From assembly GCF_000150275.1 (NCBI RefSeq), contig NW_002060965.1, positions 66,923 to 130,922 on the forward strand: a stretch of DNA of 64,000 nucleotides, written 5' to 3'. Both the position numbers and the translations under genes were made by a program. This stretch comes from Trichoplax adhaerens (taxonomy: Eukaryota > Placozoa > Uniplacotomia > Trichoplacea > Trichoplacidae). The notes beneath the pieces are model-generated. The model was given only the letters and a program-made list of their open reading frames with translations, was not told where the DNA came from and did no database searches. This document shows, piece after piece, positions 28,619 to 42,800 of the stretch. How positions within the stretch are numbered: position 1 is the stretch's first letter; every line of letters begins with the position of its first letter.

Positions 28619-31600
28619 ATGACTGGCTTGGAATCTTTGCTCAAAGCTGCTAAATACCTTGAGCAGCAAGGATATCACCCTATTCCCGGTAAGTAAACTA
28701 CAATCTATCCATCATATAAACTTCAATTGATAAAAAATCTGTACCGTTTTGTTCGTAGAAAGAATTTGTACATTAATTGTTGGGCTTGATTGTATTAACC
28801 TCTGCTATGGACTACATAGACTTGTCGACAAATTGCCTTCTCCTAGTCTTGAACGACGACAAAATCAATTGTAGACAATCATCGTTGTAGGCCAATGTCG
28901 TACTAGCTTTGCTTATTTTGAAATAACCAAGTCAATAGGAGCCAATACTGCTGTACTACAACAGGAGATACGAATTGGCACTTGATATCGCATCATCAAG
29001 TTAACTTGCGCTAGATAACATTTTGTTGAAAAGTTTCTTGTATACTAATGTTAGGATGACCATTACAATAGTAGCCCTCATTTTTTATTTTACGTTATTA
29101 TCCACTCGATAGACGATAGTGTGTCCACTCGGTACATTGCATGGGGAATGTATTGTGTCATCGGTAAATACATTGATAGATGGAGTAGTCCATGATTGTA
29201 TGCTCTGGCACATCTGTGGGTTGGCAACAACACAGCCGCCAAGATCAGTGTTTGCGCTACGATTGTGGAATGACAGTCCAGATGTACCTTAGAAGAGATT
29301 GTCGATGTCAATCAACGCTTCCATCCGACTACATCTAGTGCACCAAACTTTATATAAGCATACTGTGCTAAAGTCATGTGAGACAGTGAATGTACACTTT
29401 CATCGTACTGGATGTACTGTAGTGTATTCAATAACGTAAAAAACATTTTTTTTAGGCGGTCGTTATGTTTTCGTTGAATTAGACGTTCGTTATTATAATT
29501 TGGGGAGAAGGGGAAACACCAAATTTAATATAGGTAACCAACTTGATGGAAGCAGTCTCTAAATACCCATCGTGTAGACCTGATAGAAATAGTACTAGAT
29601 AGATGGATGTACGTATCGATCGGTTATGTCGATATCAGTTGGGAAAAATAAATAACATCAATCAAGGCGTACACAATACTTTCTTCAAAATTATTGTATA
29701 GCGGTTTTTTGTGCGAACCACTGCAGCAACATCACTGTAACTCGAGCGATCATCATTGGCAAATAGATCCACTGTATACGTGTATAAAGAAAGAAATACT
29801 GGTATAGCAATAGCCGATGGATAGGACCAAATAGTCTAGTCTGTTTTCAATTGAGAATACTGTACCATGGAATATTCAAAGTGCAACCTGCCTATCTAGT
29901 GCTGTACTGTAATAGACCTGATCGGGTACAGTATGTTATTATTGTTCGATCCTGCAATTATTCAGAGGAGGAGGGTCGAACAGTACGATCACATGAACTA
30001 ATTCTGCTGAATGAAGCACAACGTTTTAATCATTCAATGAAGACCAAATGTTCTTCGATGCTTTTAAGCTTGCAATACTTTTCTTATTCGTAAAAGCCCT
30101 ATTCAAGTCAACGCCAATTGCGAAATGACCAAGTTCGATGTAGATCTTAGAGTATAGTTTACTAAATTGGGCCAAGCGCGAGAATTTATACTAGGGCATA
30201 AATTTCCCCTTGCGCTGAATGATAATAAACAAAATATTTTTGTTATTTCATTGCTTCAATGAAATTTTATGAATTTTATAGTTGGCTTTCTATTCTTTCT
30301 CGCACGTGTTATATGTTGTGATCGATGATGTGGCACTGTAAATAGTTGAAATGGTATATTGTAGGAGACACAAAGATGCCATCGTATAAAGTCATGATGA
30401 TAACGTTTATATTTCATGGGTTTGATTAATGAAATATTATTTTTGCCTTGTATCCTTTGTGGTATATTTTTAGACACACGTGAACAACGGCGTGAAAAAC
30501 ACGAAAATTCCAGGATAACGAAAAGGTCAGAAACTATTCTAGTTTACTACTGTAGTAGATGGTTTAATGAACCGACCATTGCATCCTATTGGGAAACGTG
30601 CCTACGACTGCATAGACTCAACGTATCTCTTTGTATAGCTGAAGGGTAGCACTGTGTTAGAAAGCATCATCTGAGTACTATGATTTAATAGACTCAGCAT
30701 CGTTGAGAGAAGAAAACCTTCTTTTGTAAGCATGGTGAAAACAATTCACACTCGTCTATGCCTGACTGCTGACTCCATAGAGATAGATTGTAGTTGCATC
30801 CTTGTACCAAGTAGCAGCACTTTATCAGTCTGTGTGCTGATTCAATTTTGTTTACTGAGAGGGTTTTTTTTTCAATCATTTACTTATGGACTGTATAATG
30901 ACAATACAAACTCGTCAGCACCTACTATCCTATACGTATGTTGGTATGATCATTGATATAAGTCAGGACGTGATAAGTCCATTTCCATCCACAGCAAGCA
31001 TTCAGACTTATCATTTAATAAACATAATTTTACCCTCTTGTCCTAAAACACGAGTACGAATAGAATGATGACAAGTTTCCAATACTTTCATTGAAATGGC
31101 AAATTCCATCTTTCCATTACTACAGTATGTTCCAATTTGGATACAAAGTCGTCATTCATGTTATCGGAGACCAACAACGACGACTTGTATCACAGTCAAG
31201 TACAATATTATTTTATACTGCTAATCACTCATCGTCATCTCCCCCCCCTAGTATCACAGAATTAGTTATTGTCCATGGTTGCTTTGTCAAGCAAATAAAG
31301 TTACTCTATTAATGAATAGTCAATACGGTATTATGATGACCTTTGTTCATCAATCCATGTAGTAATATATTTCCAAGTTGATTCTTTGTCTTGGCAATAT
31401 TTTACTGCCTTGATGTACAATTTAATTACGTCAGTATTGCCAATGATCATGTGCTCGTGTCAAAAGGGGAATATAGCGTGACTGATATTGGAGACTGCTT
31501 GCTCCACGTTATTGTCAGTAGGAACGCTCCATTTCATGCATAGATTGTCTTGTGATCGATTGTCCCTCCAAAGTCAACAGCCAAATTTGTTTATGTAGTC

Positions 31601-34600
31601 TCCACTGGTGCGGATACTTGGCATACGTTTACTTGAACGACGGTGCTAAAACTTCACGCTGAGTTGCCTACTGCCATCACCTAAAATGACTCCGAAAGTG
31701 TTGGCGTTAAAGACTCTATAGACAATATCCTCGTGTTGTCCACTTTTCACAGGTCTGTTGGCTTATTTCGAGCAGCTCGACTGAATTTCAATGCAAATAC
31801 ATGACGTCAAAAGCTGCACTAGAAAGGGGGAGCAAAAAAAAAAAGTGTTTATTGATAGTGAGCTAACTGTGTCATACGATCGAACTTCCTTCAGTGGACG
31901 GTAGCGATTGAATTTGCGACCAAGAATGGATGATAAAACGTTTCAGTATCACCATCATCTACGTTGTTGAACCCAATGCGAAATCAATTCCTTTTGATAG
32001 AACTCTATTCATCACCCTCGTCAGTAAAGTAGGACAGGATATCATCAAAAGAGTCGGCAGGATGATTCACGTTGTTGGACTGTAGGCAAAATCAATTCCT
32101 TTTGATGGAACTCTGTTCATCACCCTAGTCAGTAAAGTAGGACAGGATATCATCGTATTCGCCTCTGTACAACATCATCAAAAGAGTCGGCTGCAGGGAG
32201 GATAATCATTCTCAAATACTCAACAAGAGTTGTATTATGCGTGAAAGAGGGAAAAAATACTACGTCAAAACATGCATTCATGCGTTTAGGGAATGGATGA
32301 TACAGGCCTTTCCTATCACAAAGTCAATCATGTCTCTGAAAGCATGCTGTATGGCAAAGGATAACCCTACTGTATGGACTAGCAGTCGATTATCAAGAAA
32401 TTGATTGATTGATCCATGAGGAAAACACGCTGGGTCAGAGTGGACTATTCCAATCGGATAGCCGATCGTTAGAAGGATGTTACACTACAATCATTCATAG
32501 GGTATTTTGAATAGAAAATAAAATTGAAAAAAAATACTATGCTAATAAAACGTGGATGATTACGGCATTATCTAGCTATGTTATATTACTAATATTGCAT
32601 CAAGAAAAGCCATTGCCTCGAGGTGACTGGGCGTGTGACTAGTGGATGACAGCGGGATCACAATGGATTGATTATACTAATTGATGGCAAGACGAGTCGA
32701 CGATAATGACTTGATGTAGTGCAAATGAATTTTTTTTTCCATTCCTCAATCATACTATGCAATAGTACAAAGCGAAATAGAATCATTTTGGAAATCACTA
32801 CAGCCATTCCATTTCCATTGGAACTGGTGTTATTTATTTAACACCAACTCGTTCAACATCGCTCATCTTGCTTAGTTTACACTCTGTACGTTTTATATTA
32901 ATGTGCGTATTGTTCATTAATCCTAGGTGTTGGGGTTCGAGTTAATAGTAAGCGTTTTGATTAATCGAATGGATAGAGTGTGATAGCGAGAAAGCCAACA
33001 CTGTTGTTGAAATACTCTATCATCCATAGGATTACTATATCATTCAAGCTCATCACCAGCTCGACTAACGTAAAATACAAGTTGTTCATCAACGTTTTTC
33101 CCAAATGATGAATGCATACTAAAACAATGCATCAGACAATAAACCTCTGTTGTACAGTTGATGCATATTACAATTAATTATCTTAATTACTGCCCTATAC
33201 AGTGTAAAACATCTGAATAGACACTGTGCCCAATGTAGCCTAGTGTCAAGACGTCAATAGTAATATTCAATTGGATAGTATGTTTCAGTAAACATCCAGA
33301 CAATCTTGCATCGTTAACTAACAGTAAAATGACAAATAAAAGAAATTTTTATCCAAAAAGAATTCAAGTTGTTATAATTGTTATGATAATAGCTATAGTC
33401 GATCAATAAACAAATGTCGTTGCACAATTTTCAATGTATAATGTTGTAATAACTTGTTTTGGTTGATTATTTAATGTGCAGTTGATTGTAACTCGGACTG
33501 ACGAGAGTCACTTTCTTTCCTCATAATTCCTACCATGTAGATTGCCTAGTCTATCGTATGACGTAAAATTTTAAAAATTACTTACAATGCTTTACCCCTG
33601 ATTGATCTAATCAGAATTAGAATAATCGATTTATATATTTTTTTCTCCCGCTACCTTACAAAGAGTTATGACGTGACTGAAGATCATTTATTTCCAGAAA
33701 TAACTGTATGATCGTTAGCATCCGACACGTAAAATGCAATTACAATCGATACGATGGAGAAGCCCTCCCAAAATACACAGTTTGCAGTATAATCCTGTAC
33801 AGCATGGAGAGTCAAAATGGATAAGTTGTTGATAGGTGAAATGACGATTTGTACTGAAATCTGCAGAGCTTTTAGACTAGTACTCTGCTTGAATGGGTCT
33901 GTCTTATTCCAGGCACAAAAGCGCTGTATTAATATTGCATTGAGTAGAAGCATTAGTGAATAATAAAGCTTTTACGTCAGCAATAATTTACTCCACCTTG
34001 ATTGCCATCACTATTTTCAAGTCTCAAACAAACTCTATTTTGCTATTTTATATGAATTTTTTCCATTATCATCAGCAGTATTTGAACAATTTCAACCGTC
34101 TTAATGCTATGAAAATCATCGACTGCATCGCATAGTTAATTAATTAATTAATCATAATAATTGAACTAACTTCGATATCACCAGAAATGGTGTGAACTGG
34201 CTGTATACAACATGTGTACCCTTATAATTTCTATTAAATTACAATTATATAGTGTAGTATCATTTTGTGTGTGGGAACGATTGTGGCCATCACTAAAACA
34301 TGCTATTCAATGAGTTCCCAACTTGAAAAAAAGTAAGTTATACCATCAAAAACAACTCTTCTTTCTTCAACATTCATATCCTTGCAAAATTCAACGTAGC
34401 ACTACAGTACAGTACTAATGTACTATAATGTATTGATAAAAATGCTACATTTACAATAGGTCAGTTATCGTAATAATATCAGTTGAGACCATTAGAAGTT
34501 AAAAATACGATCCATTGGGGATATTTTGCATAGAATCAAGCATTTTACATTTATGATGGTGCCGTAAAAATTCAAGTCATGCCTATGGATGTGTTGAACA

Positions 34601-37600
34601 TCGCCTACATAGCATGAAGCATTTTCAATATTTTGACGTCTTGTTAACGGCTTGAAATAAAATATACGAAATAATTCAGTAATTATGATAGTAATGCTAA
34701 ACAACGAACAAATATGCCACATTGTCCATTTCTATACAGACTACACTGCGTCTGTCATTGATTCTTTAATTAATACAAAATAGTTTATTATCTGAGAAAA
34801 TTTTACTTTTGAAGGTAGCGAGTGAGTCAATATAGGATTTAGCACGATGCAAAGAATCATTCAAAATATCAATGCTCGTTCTCGAGACAACAGACAACAG
34901 AATATTCATTAATGAGGAATGGACATCAATGCCCTAGAATTTCTAATTTATGATGATATCATCTTGTACGTTCGGTACGACTGTCTATGTAGAGGCATGA
35001 GAGCAAATTGAACGCTAGATAGCATGTGAGATTGTCCCTACTTTTTATCCATTTGTTTCCTTTGTATCTTAACGACAATAATCATTCTAATTAATCATCA
35101 TTTTAAATCGCCCCACTTTTGTCTGAGTTCGCGGATGATGATTGATGTACAGTAGTTATTCTATCGGTAAAGTTAAGAAAAAAAAATCAAGGCGACGATC
35201 ATCAGTCAGCCACGTTGAATAAAATCAAGGTAAATAATAGTAGTCATCCGATACAAATATGAAAATGTCGATTCGTATGGTCGTATTAGAAAATGATAAC
35301 TAGGAGGGTCTTGTGATACAGCAATAGTCCAAAAATGTCTGCCTTTCACAACAATAACATGGCGATGAATAAATGTTATGAAGAATAGGATACACAATTA
35401 ATTATCATTTCCATGAACTTCCTTGACGTACTCTACAGTACAGAGTAGACTGTGAAATTGTTGACCTTCAATGTCGATACTACTAGCACATGTATTGCAT
35501 ACTATTGATTTTATGAATTTTTCTTCCAATACGTTGATTGGGTAAACTAGCGAACAATATGCTAGGATATGGCTATGGAAGGAATATAGAATGATCATTG
35601 TACAGTACAGTAGGTTTTATACCTTTGCCTTGATGTTAATGTCGAGCTTCCGTATACTACTACGTCAATCGCTACAAAAGCATCAAAGCATTGACAAGTG
35701 ACAAAGATATAGAAGGCCGAGGCGAATAGTAGTTTGATGCTAATTATTTTTAATTCATCTACCTAAGTGCAATAATGATGATCATCATACTAACACTATG
35801 ATGATGGTGATGATCCAATGGATAGGATCACTACCATACTTGTATGCCATAGAAACAAACTTTAAAAGATAGAATAGAATGCTATTGCTGGACACCATGG
35901 CCCAAATGGTACCATGCCAGACATGAATGCTGATGCATTAGGCATTATTTTATTTATTCCTATTGAAATTAAAATTGGCAATCATACGAATATTTTACTA
36001 GTCATCAATCAGATGTACAGTAATGACGTCGATCCATTGTCCATAGCCATTGAATAACTGGCGCCTGTAGTGATACTTTAGTAAGTATACAGTAAATTAT
36101 ACATCAGTCCACCATCGATCATGGCTTGACGTATGAATTAATTAATGTACAAAGGAATCATCGACTTTGCCTAATCATAGTAACGATTGAAATAAAACTA
36201 CTAGACCCATTCATTACACTTGAAATTGATTTTTTTTGGTACACTATCATCAATTAAGTTGTTCTTTGTCTAACTCTTGTTGAAACATTTCTTTTCCATA
36301 TCAATTAATCTTTCTACTTGATCATCAATTCCATAGATTAGGGTAATAAATGAAATTAAAAATTTCTTTCTACTACAAGCAGGACAATATTGAATGTAAT
36401 TATTCTATCATTATTCTTCGTCCTGTATACTAAATGATGATTATTATTTGTCTTGTCGGCTACTCCTGACCTCTGAACGTGATTAATTAATTAATATGTA
36501 AATTAAAGTATTACTGCAGATGCGCTAAGTAACCACATGATCATCTTCCCTGGGGACTTACTCACTTCAATGGATCAATTGTTTGAAGGATAGAAAGTTA
36601 AACGTTCGTTCAAATGGCGCAATATACATGCTTAATAAAGTATCGCCAGTAATGTACAGTAGAATAAAAAAATCGCTACACAACGTACTATTTTCGTACA
36701 TTATGCCATAGGTCTTAGGGCTGTCCAAACAGCTGACATAATGACGCTGAATATACAGTTAGCAAAGTAAGTAGCTGAAAGCGATCATCAATAAGTGTGG
36801 TCTCTTCATCTACAATCAATGAAGAGTATTCCATTAGCCTAAACTATAATAGTTCGTTGTCATAGGGTAAAGAGAAAAAACTTCTCCAAGACTTTGATGA
36901 TTGCGTTGTATCGCATAGACCATTCTCGTATATTAACCCTTAATATTCATTGATTGTAATGCTATCACTGTCATTAATGCCATCATGTCAAGACCTAGAT
37001 GATTGCCTTGTATCGCATGGACCATTCTCTTGTATTATTATTATTAATATTCATTGATTTTGTACTATCACTGTCATGATGTCATCATGTTTTAACGATG
37101 CCGTATCGTACTAGAATTCAAACTGAATAATAAATTACAGCTTTTCGACACACCTTTAGTACATTTTATTTGCATGATTGACGAGGCCATGACATTGCGT
37201 CCATTTACAAACTTATCATCGAAATCCATATTTTTATCGCTGTAATTGAGGTATTTCTGTGTAAGTAATACTCGATTATAACGGCAATGTGTGACAAATT
37301 GTAAAGTAAAAAGTACTGGTACAGCTTGACAGTACGCAAATATCACCAGCGAGAGTTCAATTAGTTAAAATAGTCGCAATATCCAAATCAACGTTCTATT
37401 TGAGAAATTTTTACATTTCATCGTAAAGGGAATACAACTATCGTCTATGCCCACGCTAATAAATCAACTGGCATTCACAATAAGATAGCATTCTACAATC
37501 TACATCATCATTGATCAGTACAGTATGCTTTCATCTTTAACGAAAAATTTCTCTTGTCAATGGGTAGAATAAAAATTGAATGCTTGACCTAGTACATCTT

Positions 37601-38766
37601 GAGTGTCCCAATTATAGCATACAATGAACTTCCTTGAAGGTATATTCGACAACTTAGACATTGTTTCGGTTTAGCAATTGACTTTATACATCTGCAGTCT
37701 CACATAATAATATAATATAATGATATACAATGTTCGTGTTATCTGTAAGTTCTACGTACGGCAAATAGAGAATTATGAAGCTAGTACCACTAATAATGAC
37801 TCTATACAACTGTAAACTAGTATAGATATTACAGTGGCAATAGCTATATGCGAATAATTGATATAGAAGCTGAAAAGATTCTCCTTTTTCCGATATATAA
37901 TAATTTAATTGGCAACGTTATTTCTTTACTTTTTCCTATTATAGTCGGTCTACCCATAATCAGTTGGAAAAAAAAAGGTTAGTTTAAGATGAATATCCAA
38001 GCCTATAAGATTGGCCTGGCCTACTCTTGTTAAACTATTCTACTTAGATTATACAGAAGAAGTTCAATTGATCAATGTGTATACTACGATATTCATTGCA
38101 GACTATCTACAGTACATTCTTAACAAATTTGTATATGATATCATTACTTTTACAGTACTACGCACTAATTCAGTCTTTGATCAAACAATAAGCGATTGAT
38201 TTAATAACAGCATTTATTCTTGTTAAACACAGGAGAGCGCATTTGCGTACATGCATGGAATCACTTCGTTCATCAGTACCAGCATTGAATGGAAATAAAG
38301 CTACAACGCTGTCACTGCTGGAAGGTGCCAGAGATTACATCGAGGTATGGTTAATATGGAATACTTTATGTTTAATTTGACAGAGAAGATTGTCGTTATT
38401 ATCATAGTTGCTTTTACCTTGTTATTATAGTATACTACTAGACGAAATGTCATGCAAAGTATCGATATAAAGTCTTTAATGATATCTTTTTTATGTCATT
38501 AAATAAAGGCATTAAAATCAACTGCTTCTAAAACCGTACAAACGCAAGAAAAATTAAGAAAACAAAGAGAACTTTTACGAAAACGTATTTCTGATTTGGA
38601 ATTGCAAGTTAATGCTTTAGGCGGACAAGGTTATGTGCCTCAAAAATGGGCTTCCAAAGATAACGAAGAGGAAAATATTGAAGTCGATGTTGTTAGCAGT
38701 GAGGATGATTGTCTAAGCTCATTTAGTGGTGGCAGTGATGGCTGTGCAGCTGATAATCGAATATAA
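28619..38766 (+). CDS. MXD: MXD/MAD-family bHLH-zipper repressor, five exons
   Basis: Exons 28619-28688, 30474-30525, 37945-37977 (33 nt), 38233-38344 and 38509-38766; 525 nt, 174 aa, all GT-AG and phase-consistent. Residues 1-16 (MTGLESLLKAAKYLEQ) match the Sin3-interaction helix of MXD and MNT proteins. A basic linker follows (TREQRREKHENSRITK), then the bHLH at about 42-93: RSTHNQLEKKRRAHLRTCME and KATTLSLLEGARDYIEAL. H45, E49 and R53 are the class-B residues that read CACGTG. A leucine zipper spans about 94-126. The acidic tail has EENIEVDVVSSEDD, like the EEIEVDV tail of MXI1. Mxd proteins pair with Max, bind E-boxes and recruit Sin3 to repress Myc targets in the nucleus. Exon 2 is chosen because it alone bridges phase 1 to phase 2 with a basic peptide; it is the least certain exon. 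Introns are 1785, 7419, 255 and 164 bp. Confidence 0.88.
31978..32195. repeat. Two-copy tandem duplication of 109 bp in MXD intron 2
   Basis: GCGAAATCAATTCCTTTTGA at 31978 recurs as GCAAAATCAATTCCTTTTGA at 32087, followed in both by ACTCT-TTCATCACCCT and GTCAGTAAAGTAGGACAGGA. The copies differ at only a few positions. Copy 2 carries an insertion before the shared CATCAAAAGAGTCGGC. Confidence 0.85.
36887..37090. repeat. Two-copy tandem duplication of 102 bp in MXD intron 2
   Basis: CAAGACTTTGATGATTGCGT at 36887 recurs as CAAGACCTAGATGATTGCCT at 36989. The copies stay collinear through TGTATCGCAT-GACCATTCTC, AATATTCATTGATT and CTATCACTGTCAT. Confidence 0.8.
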
Positions 38767-39776
38767 AGTTAAAAAACTGTGCAACTCCTGACCTGCTATA
38801 TGCAGAAATTGCATAATATCATTTCCGATGTGATTGTCAATTAAATACACCAAAGCCGCTGTCACCAGATTTCATTTTGGTAACGAAAAAGACGTCCATA
38901 CTAAAGCGTAAAAACAAGCTACATTGTTAGATTTAGTTTTAACCGTATCGTTTGCATCGATCGCACTATTACGTCATACTAATTGTGGTGCTTGCAATGT
39001 GCTCGTTATTGGACTATTGCAACTTGGACATATAGACTATCTGTATTATTTCGATAATAAGGATACGTAATTTTTGTGTTAGTTGTAATCGATTGATGAC
39101 ATTCCTCTATTGATATTGTTAACCCTATGCTACCTTGTCTAACTTGATGGCTCCTACACTAAACTTAAATTATCTATTAATAGCGTTTATCTTGTAAGGA
39201 TTTCTCGCACACTTTCGTTGCGCAAACCTGAAATTTTTCATCAATTTTTAAATATCACAAATTGCTTTTAATAGCTGTTTGTTTAGTTATAAATAATGCT
39301 ACAGTAGCATCAATCTTAAATAACATTATGAAAATTGAATATCTGTCAATATAGCAATAGCATTAACAATTTGATCGTGTGCTATTCTGATGTTAACTTA
39401 GCTTAGAGGGCGTGATTAATATCAAGTCTACTTTTCTAAGTTTGGTTAAATGGCAACATACTTGTTGCTAACTAACTTAGTAATTATCTCAAACTTTGTT
39501 TTATATTGTCCCTTGATCTTTTGATCATAGCGTTAGTAATCGAGTCATGTGATGGATTGTTGATTAAAAAATCGAAAAAGCATGTATAATTTAAATAAGA
39601 AAAACAATGTTGATAATTGTGCATCGCTTTTGATTTTCTACATCATGACTATATGCTAACCAAAACGATATCTTTGTACTTGTACTGGATACGGTACGTT
39701 ATAGTGAAAAAAAAACAAAAAAAATGTGAATATAACGAATAAGTTTTTTTTCTCTAATAAGATACGTTACTTAAGA

Positions 39777-39784
<8 letters not shown>

Positions 39785-39811
<27 letters not shown>
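39785..39811. repeat. (AT)n microsatellite, 27 bp
   Basis: Uninterrupted alternating A and T for 27 bases, about 1 kb downstream of the MXD stop codon. Confidence 0.95.
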
Positions 39812-39817
<6 letters not shown>

Positions 39818-42800
39818 CGACTATATATGTATACGTATACTATCGAAAATGTCACCATGCACACATACGTTGGATTATTATAGTATGAATGAAGCAGATT
39901 ACCCCTTGGCTAGATGTTATTGAGTAAAAATAACGCTTGATGTAGAATATATTTGTGTATTTGTAAGTAAGTGTGTGTTTGTGAGCATAAACCCCCAAAA
40001 ATGTAACTAAATATGCGTAACGAATTCTGTGAATGAATATAGTATTGTATTTGCAACCGAAAAATAAAAAATTTTTCCCAGATTTTATATTAGTTCTCCG
40101 TGAATCGAATACATGCATTCCATCTTTTTGATCTCTTACTAGGAAATGCCAGCAACCGCCGACTGTTTACAAAAGGTTCCACTTTTACTAGCAGGTAAAG
40201 GTCAATTTAAAAGGTCTCTTAATCTATTATCAAAATCAGTATCGGTGATTTTATTTATATTTTTTTTATCGCTTCTAATTCTGATTTGATAATAAGTAAT
40301 ATCAAAGATATCAAGATAAAAATAAGAATGGTTAATATAGTTAAAGTCCATGTACCATATTGATAAATTCATGTAGACTATAGCCAAGGACAATATTACT
40401 GGGGATAGACAGTTCCATCAACTTCAAACTTCTTTCGAGTGGTAGGCTAGTGAAATATTGGAACTTGTTCAAAATCTAGTGCAAATAGTTTTAAGTTAAC
40501 TTCTAAAATTCGCACTGTAATTTAGATAGTTTAAGTATATTATGTTTTTTGGCCTACAAGTGTTCCTAATCTATAGAAAATTAAAGACTCTAGTAACTGA
40601 ATAAAGGTCTGCATTGCCTTAAATTGTATGATGCAATGATTAGTTCTGCAATGCCACAAATCACCGCATTACTAGAAATCTACAGCGGCTTATCCAAATA
40701 TATAGTACATTATAAAACATAGTACTGGCTCGGCATAATTACCATTTCCTTGTGACTAGGACTGTGGTATCAAATCATTATTATTAACCCCACGGGTTTA
40801 ATTTTAATAAATAACTAAATAGGAAAAGTAGCACAAATAGTGATGAAGGTAAATTAATTAAATAACATTCGTCATATTCAAGGCTGGCTTTACTGCATGC
40901 ACTCTTCCTCTAATGGTAGAAAAGTGGGGGCCATCTCTACATTGTATAAGTAATATTTCTGGACTCGACTTAGGTATTTCAGGCCCTACTTTTTTCGTCG
41001 ATGCTTCTTTGGTTAAATTAATATAATTTTAGAGATGTTTGGTAAACTTATTCTGTATACATCATAAAACTTGCAGCTGTGTTTACCTCGTCATGGCTGA
41101 GATCAGAACTAGCCACTACGAAAATGTTTATCAGATTAAGTATTCAATGAGACTCTGCCTCTTTAGCCACGTTTTTAATACTGTATGTATCATTTCTAGA
41201 TTTTTCTATAGCTTTAACGCAAATATTGATCACTTGTAAAGACTGACAGTACTATCGTAAGCATTTATTGTCTACGAGAGACTAGTAAGCTAGGTAGAAC
41301 GGAGTATTAATATTGCCGTCGTAGTTTTTACTTGAGTTAACTAGACTCCCTATTGGAACCAATTTGATATCAACAACTATAAGTATTTGATTGCTTGGTA
41401 ATATACTATGCTATGGCAAGATAAATTCTCAACACGAGTCAGTACTATTTTCAGAAACTACAGGAGATTGCAAGTATTAGCACAAAGATAACGATAGCTC
41501 AAGCCCACAACTGTAGCCAGATGATTCCGTTGTGCTATTGACTCGATTCGTAATGGGTATTTTGTATCTACAAATTGTACTTATCGACTAAAAATGGACT
41601 CGATATAAAGTCTTTTTACGGTTGGTCTGGCTGTAAATTGATAATCATTATTGTCTTTTCATACTCCAAATTATAAAATAAAAATTATTGATTTCGATAT
41701 ACCGAGTTTTAATATCGGATAACAACTCTACCTTGTCTAAATCAAATCAGGCATACCCAGCAAGTTAATAACTACTCATTTATTAAGGATAAATAATTCT
41801 ATCTTAATATTATCAACATTGCCTTTCTAATATCACATTTTGCTATAATTTAATGTTACTATAAGACTATGGAAAGGTAATTTAATATTCAAATCGATTG
41901 CAGATTTAGCCAGAAAATACATTGTTGCGGCAAATTTTACCTATGGCAGTACGCAATATTCTATACACGTGGTATCGGCAGTCAGAAAGTAGAATAATAG
42001 AATAGATTGCCAGCGATGGATAATTTATAACTAATTTTCATAAAATAAGCAAATTAATAAGAGTCACTAATTACGTAATTAAATTGTTTATTTGCCTTGG
42101 TGGAGAAGAAGAAGGGTGTCAACTATTAAAAATAACAAATAACAAATATCGGACAATATGGTTGCCTTAAAATGATTGAATTCATGACCTTCACAACAAC
42201 ATTATTCAGGCAATTTGACCAACATACGTGGGTGCATAAAATAAAAATAATATCCTACGCTTGCATGATCATTTGTATTAGCTAGATACACGAAACTCTA
42301 ATAGAACCATATTGTAATCACTAGTTCGTATACAAATTTCCCTTATCAATTTACCCCTGTAGATAATCATTTTAGTCAATTTACAAGCGTGATTTTAATC
42401 GAATAGCACAATTATTTTTCATCAGCTATGATGGATTATATAACTATCGCTAGAGTGAGTTACTACTCTAGCAAAATGTTCTAAAACTACCTTACAAATT
42501 GCATTCTTATTCAATTATTTCTCGGACCAAAAGTTAGAAAATCGTTCATAACTCAACTATTAAAAGCACTTTAAAATGATTAAAAAATTTATGCTGTATA
42601 GCGATTGGCTTGAAATTGAATAGCTATTGCTTGTGCTCGTTTGTACTTTTAAAATCGTCTTCAGGGTTATTTTCTATTCGACAGTTACTAATTCTATCAT
42701 GACCTGTGATTCGTTTATTTTTTTATTATGGCGACCAACTGGGTTTATCCGTCAATTTCATCATCTTGATAAGTTATATAATGTTGACAAACCAATATTA

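Noticed and set aside
30476-30482. CACGTG inside MXD exon 2 as a regulatory site
   Set aside because: It encodes part of the basic linker, so its presence is explained by coding sequence and it is not counted as promoter evidence.
32925-32945. GGGGTTCGAGTTA, resembling a tRNA B box
   Set aside because: No matching A box, acceptor stem or anticodon arm can be drawn around it.
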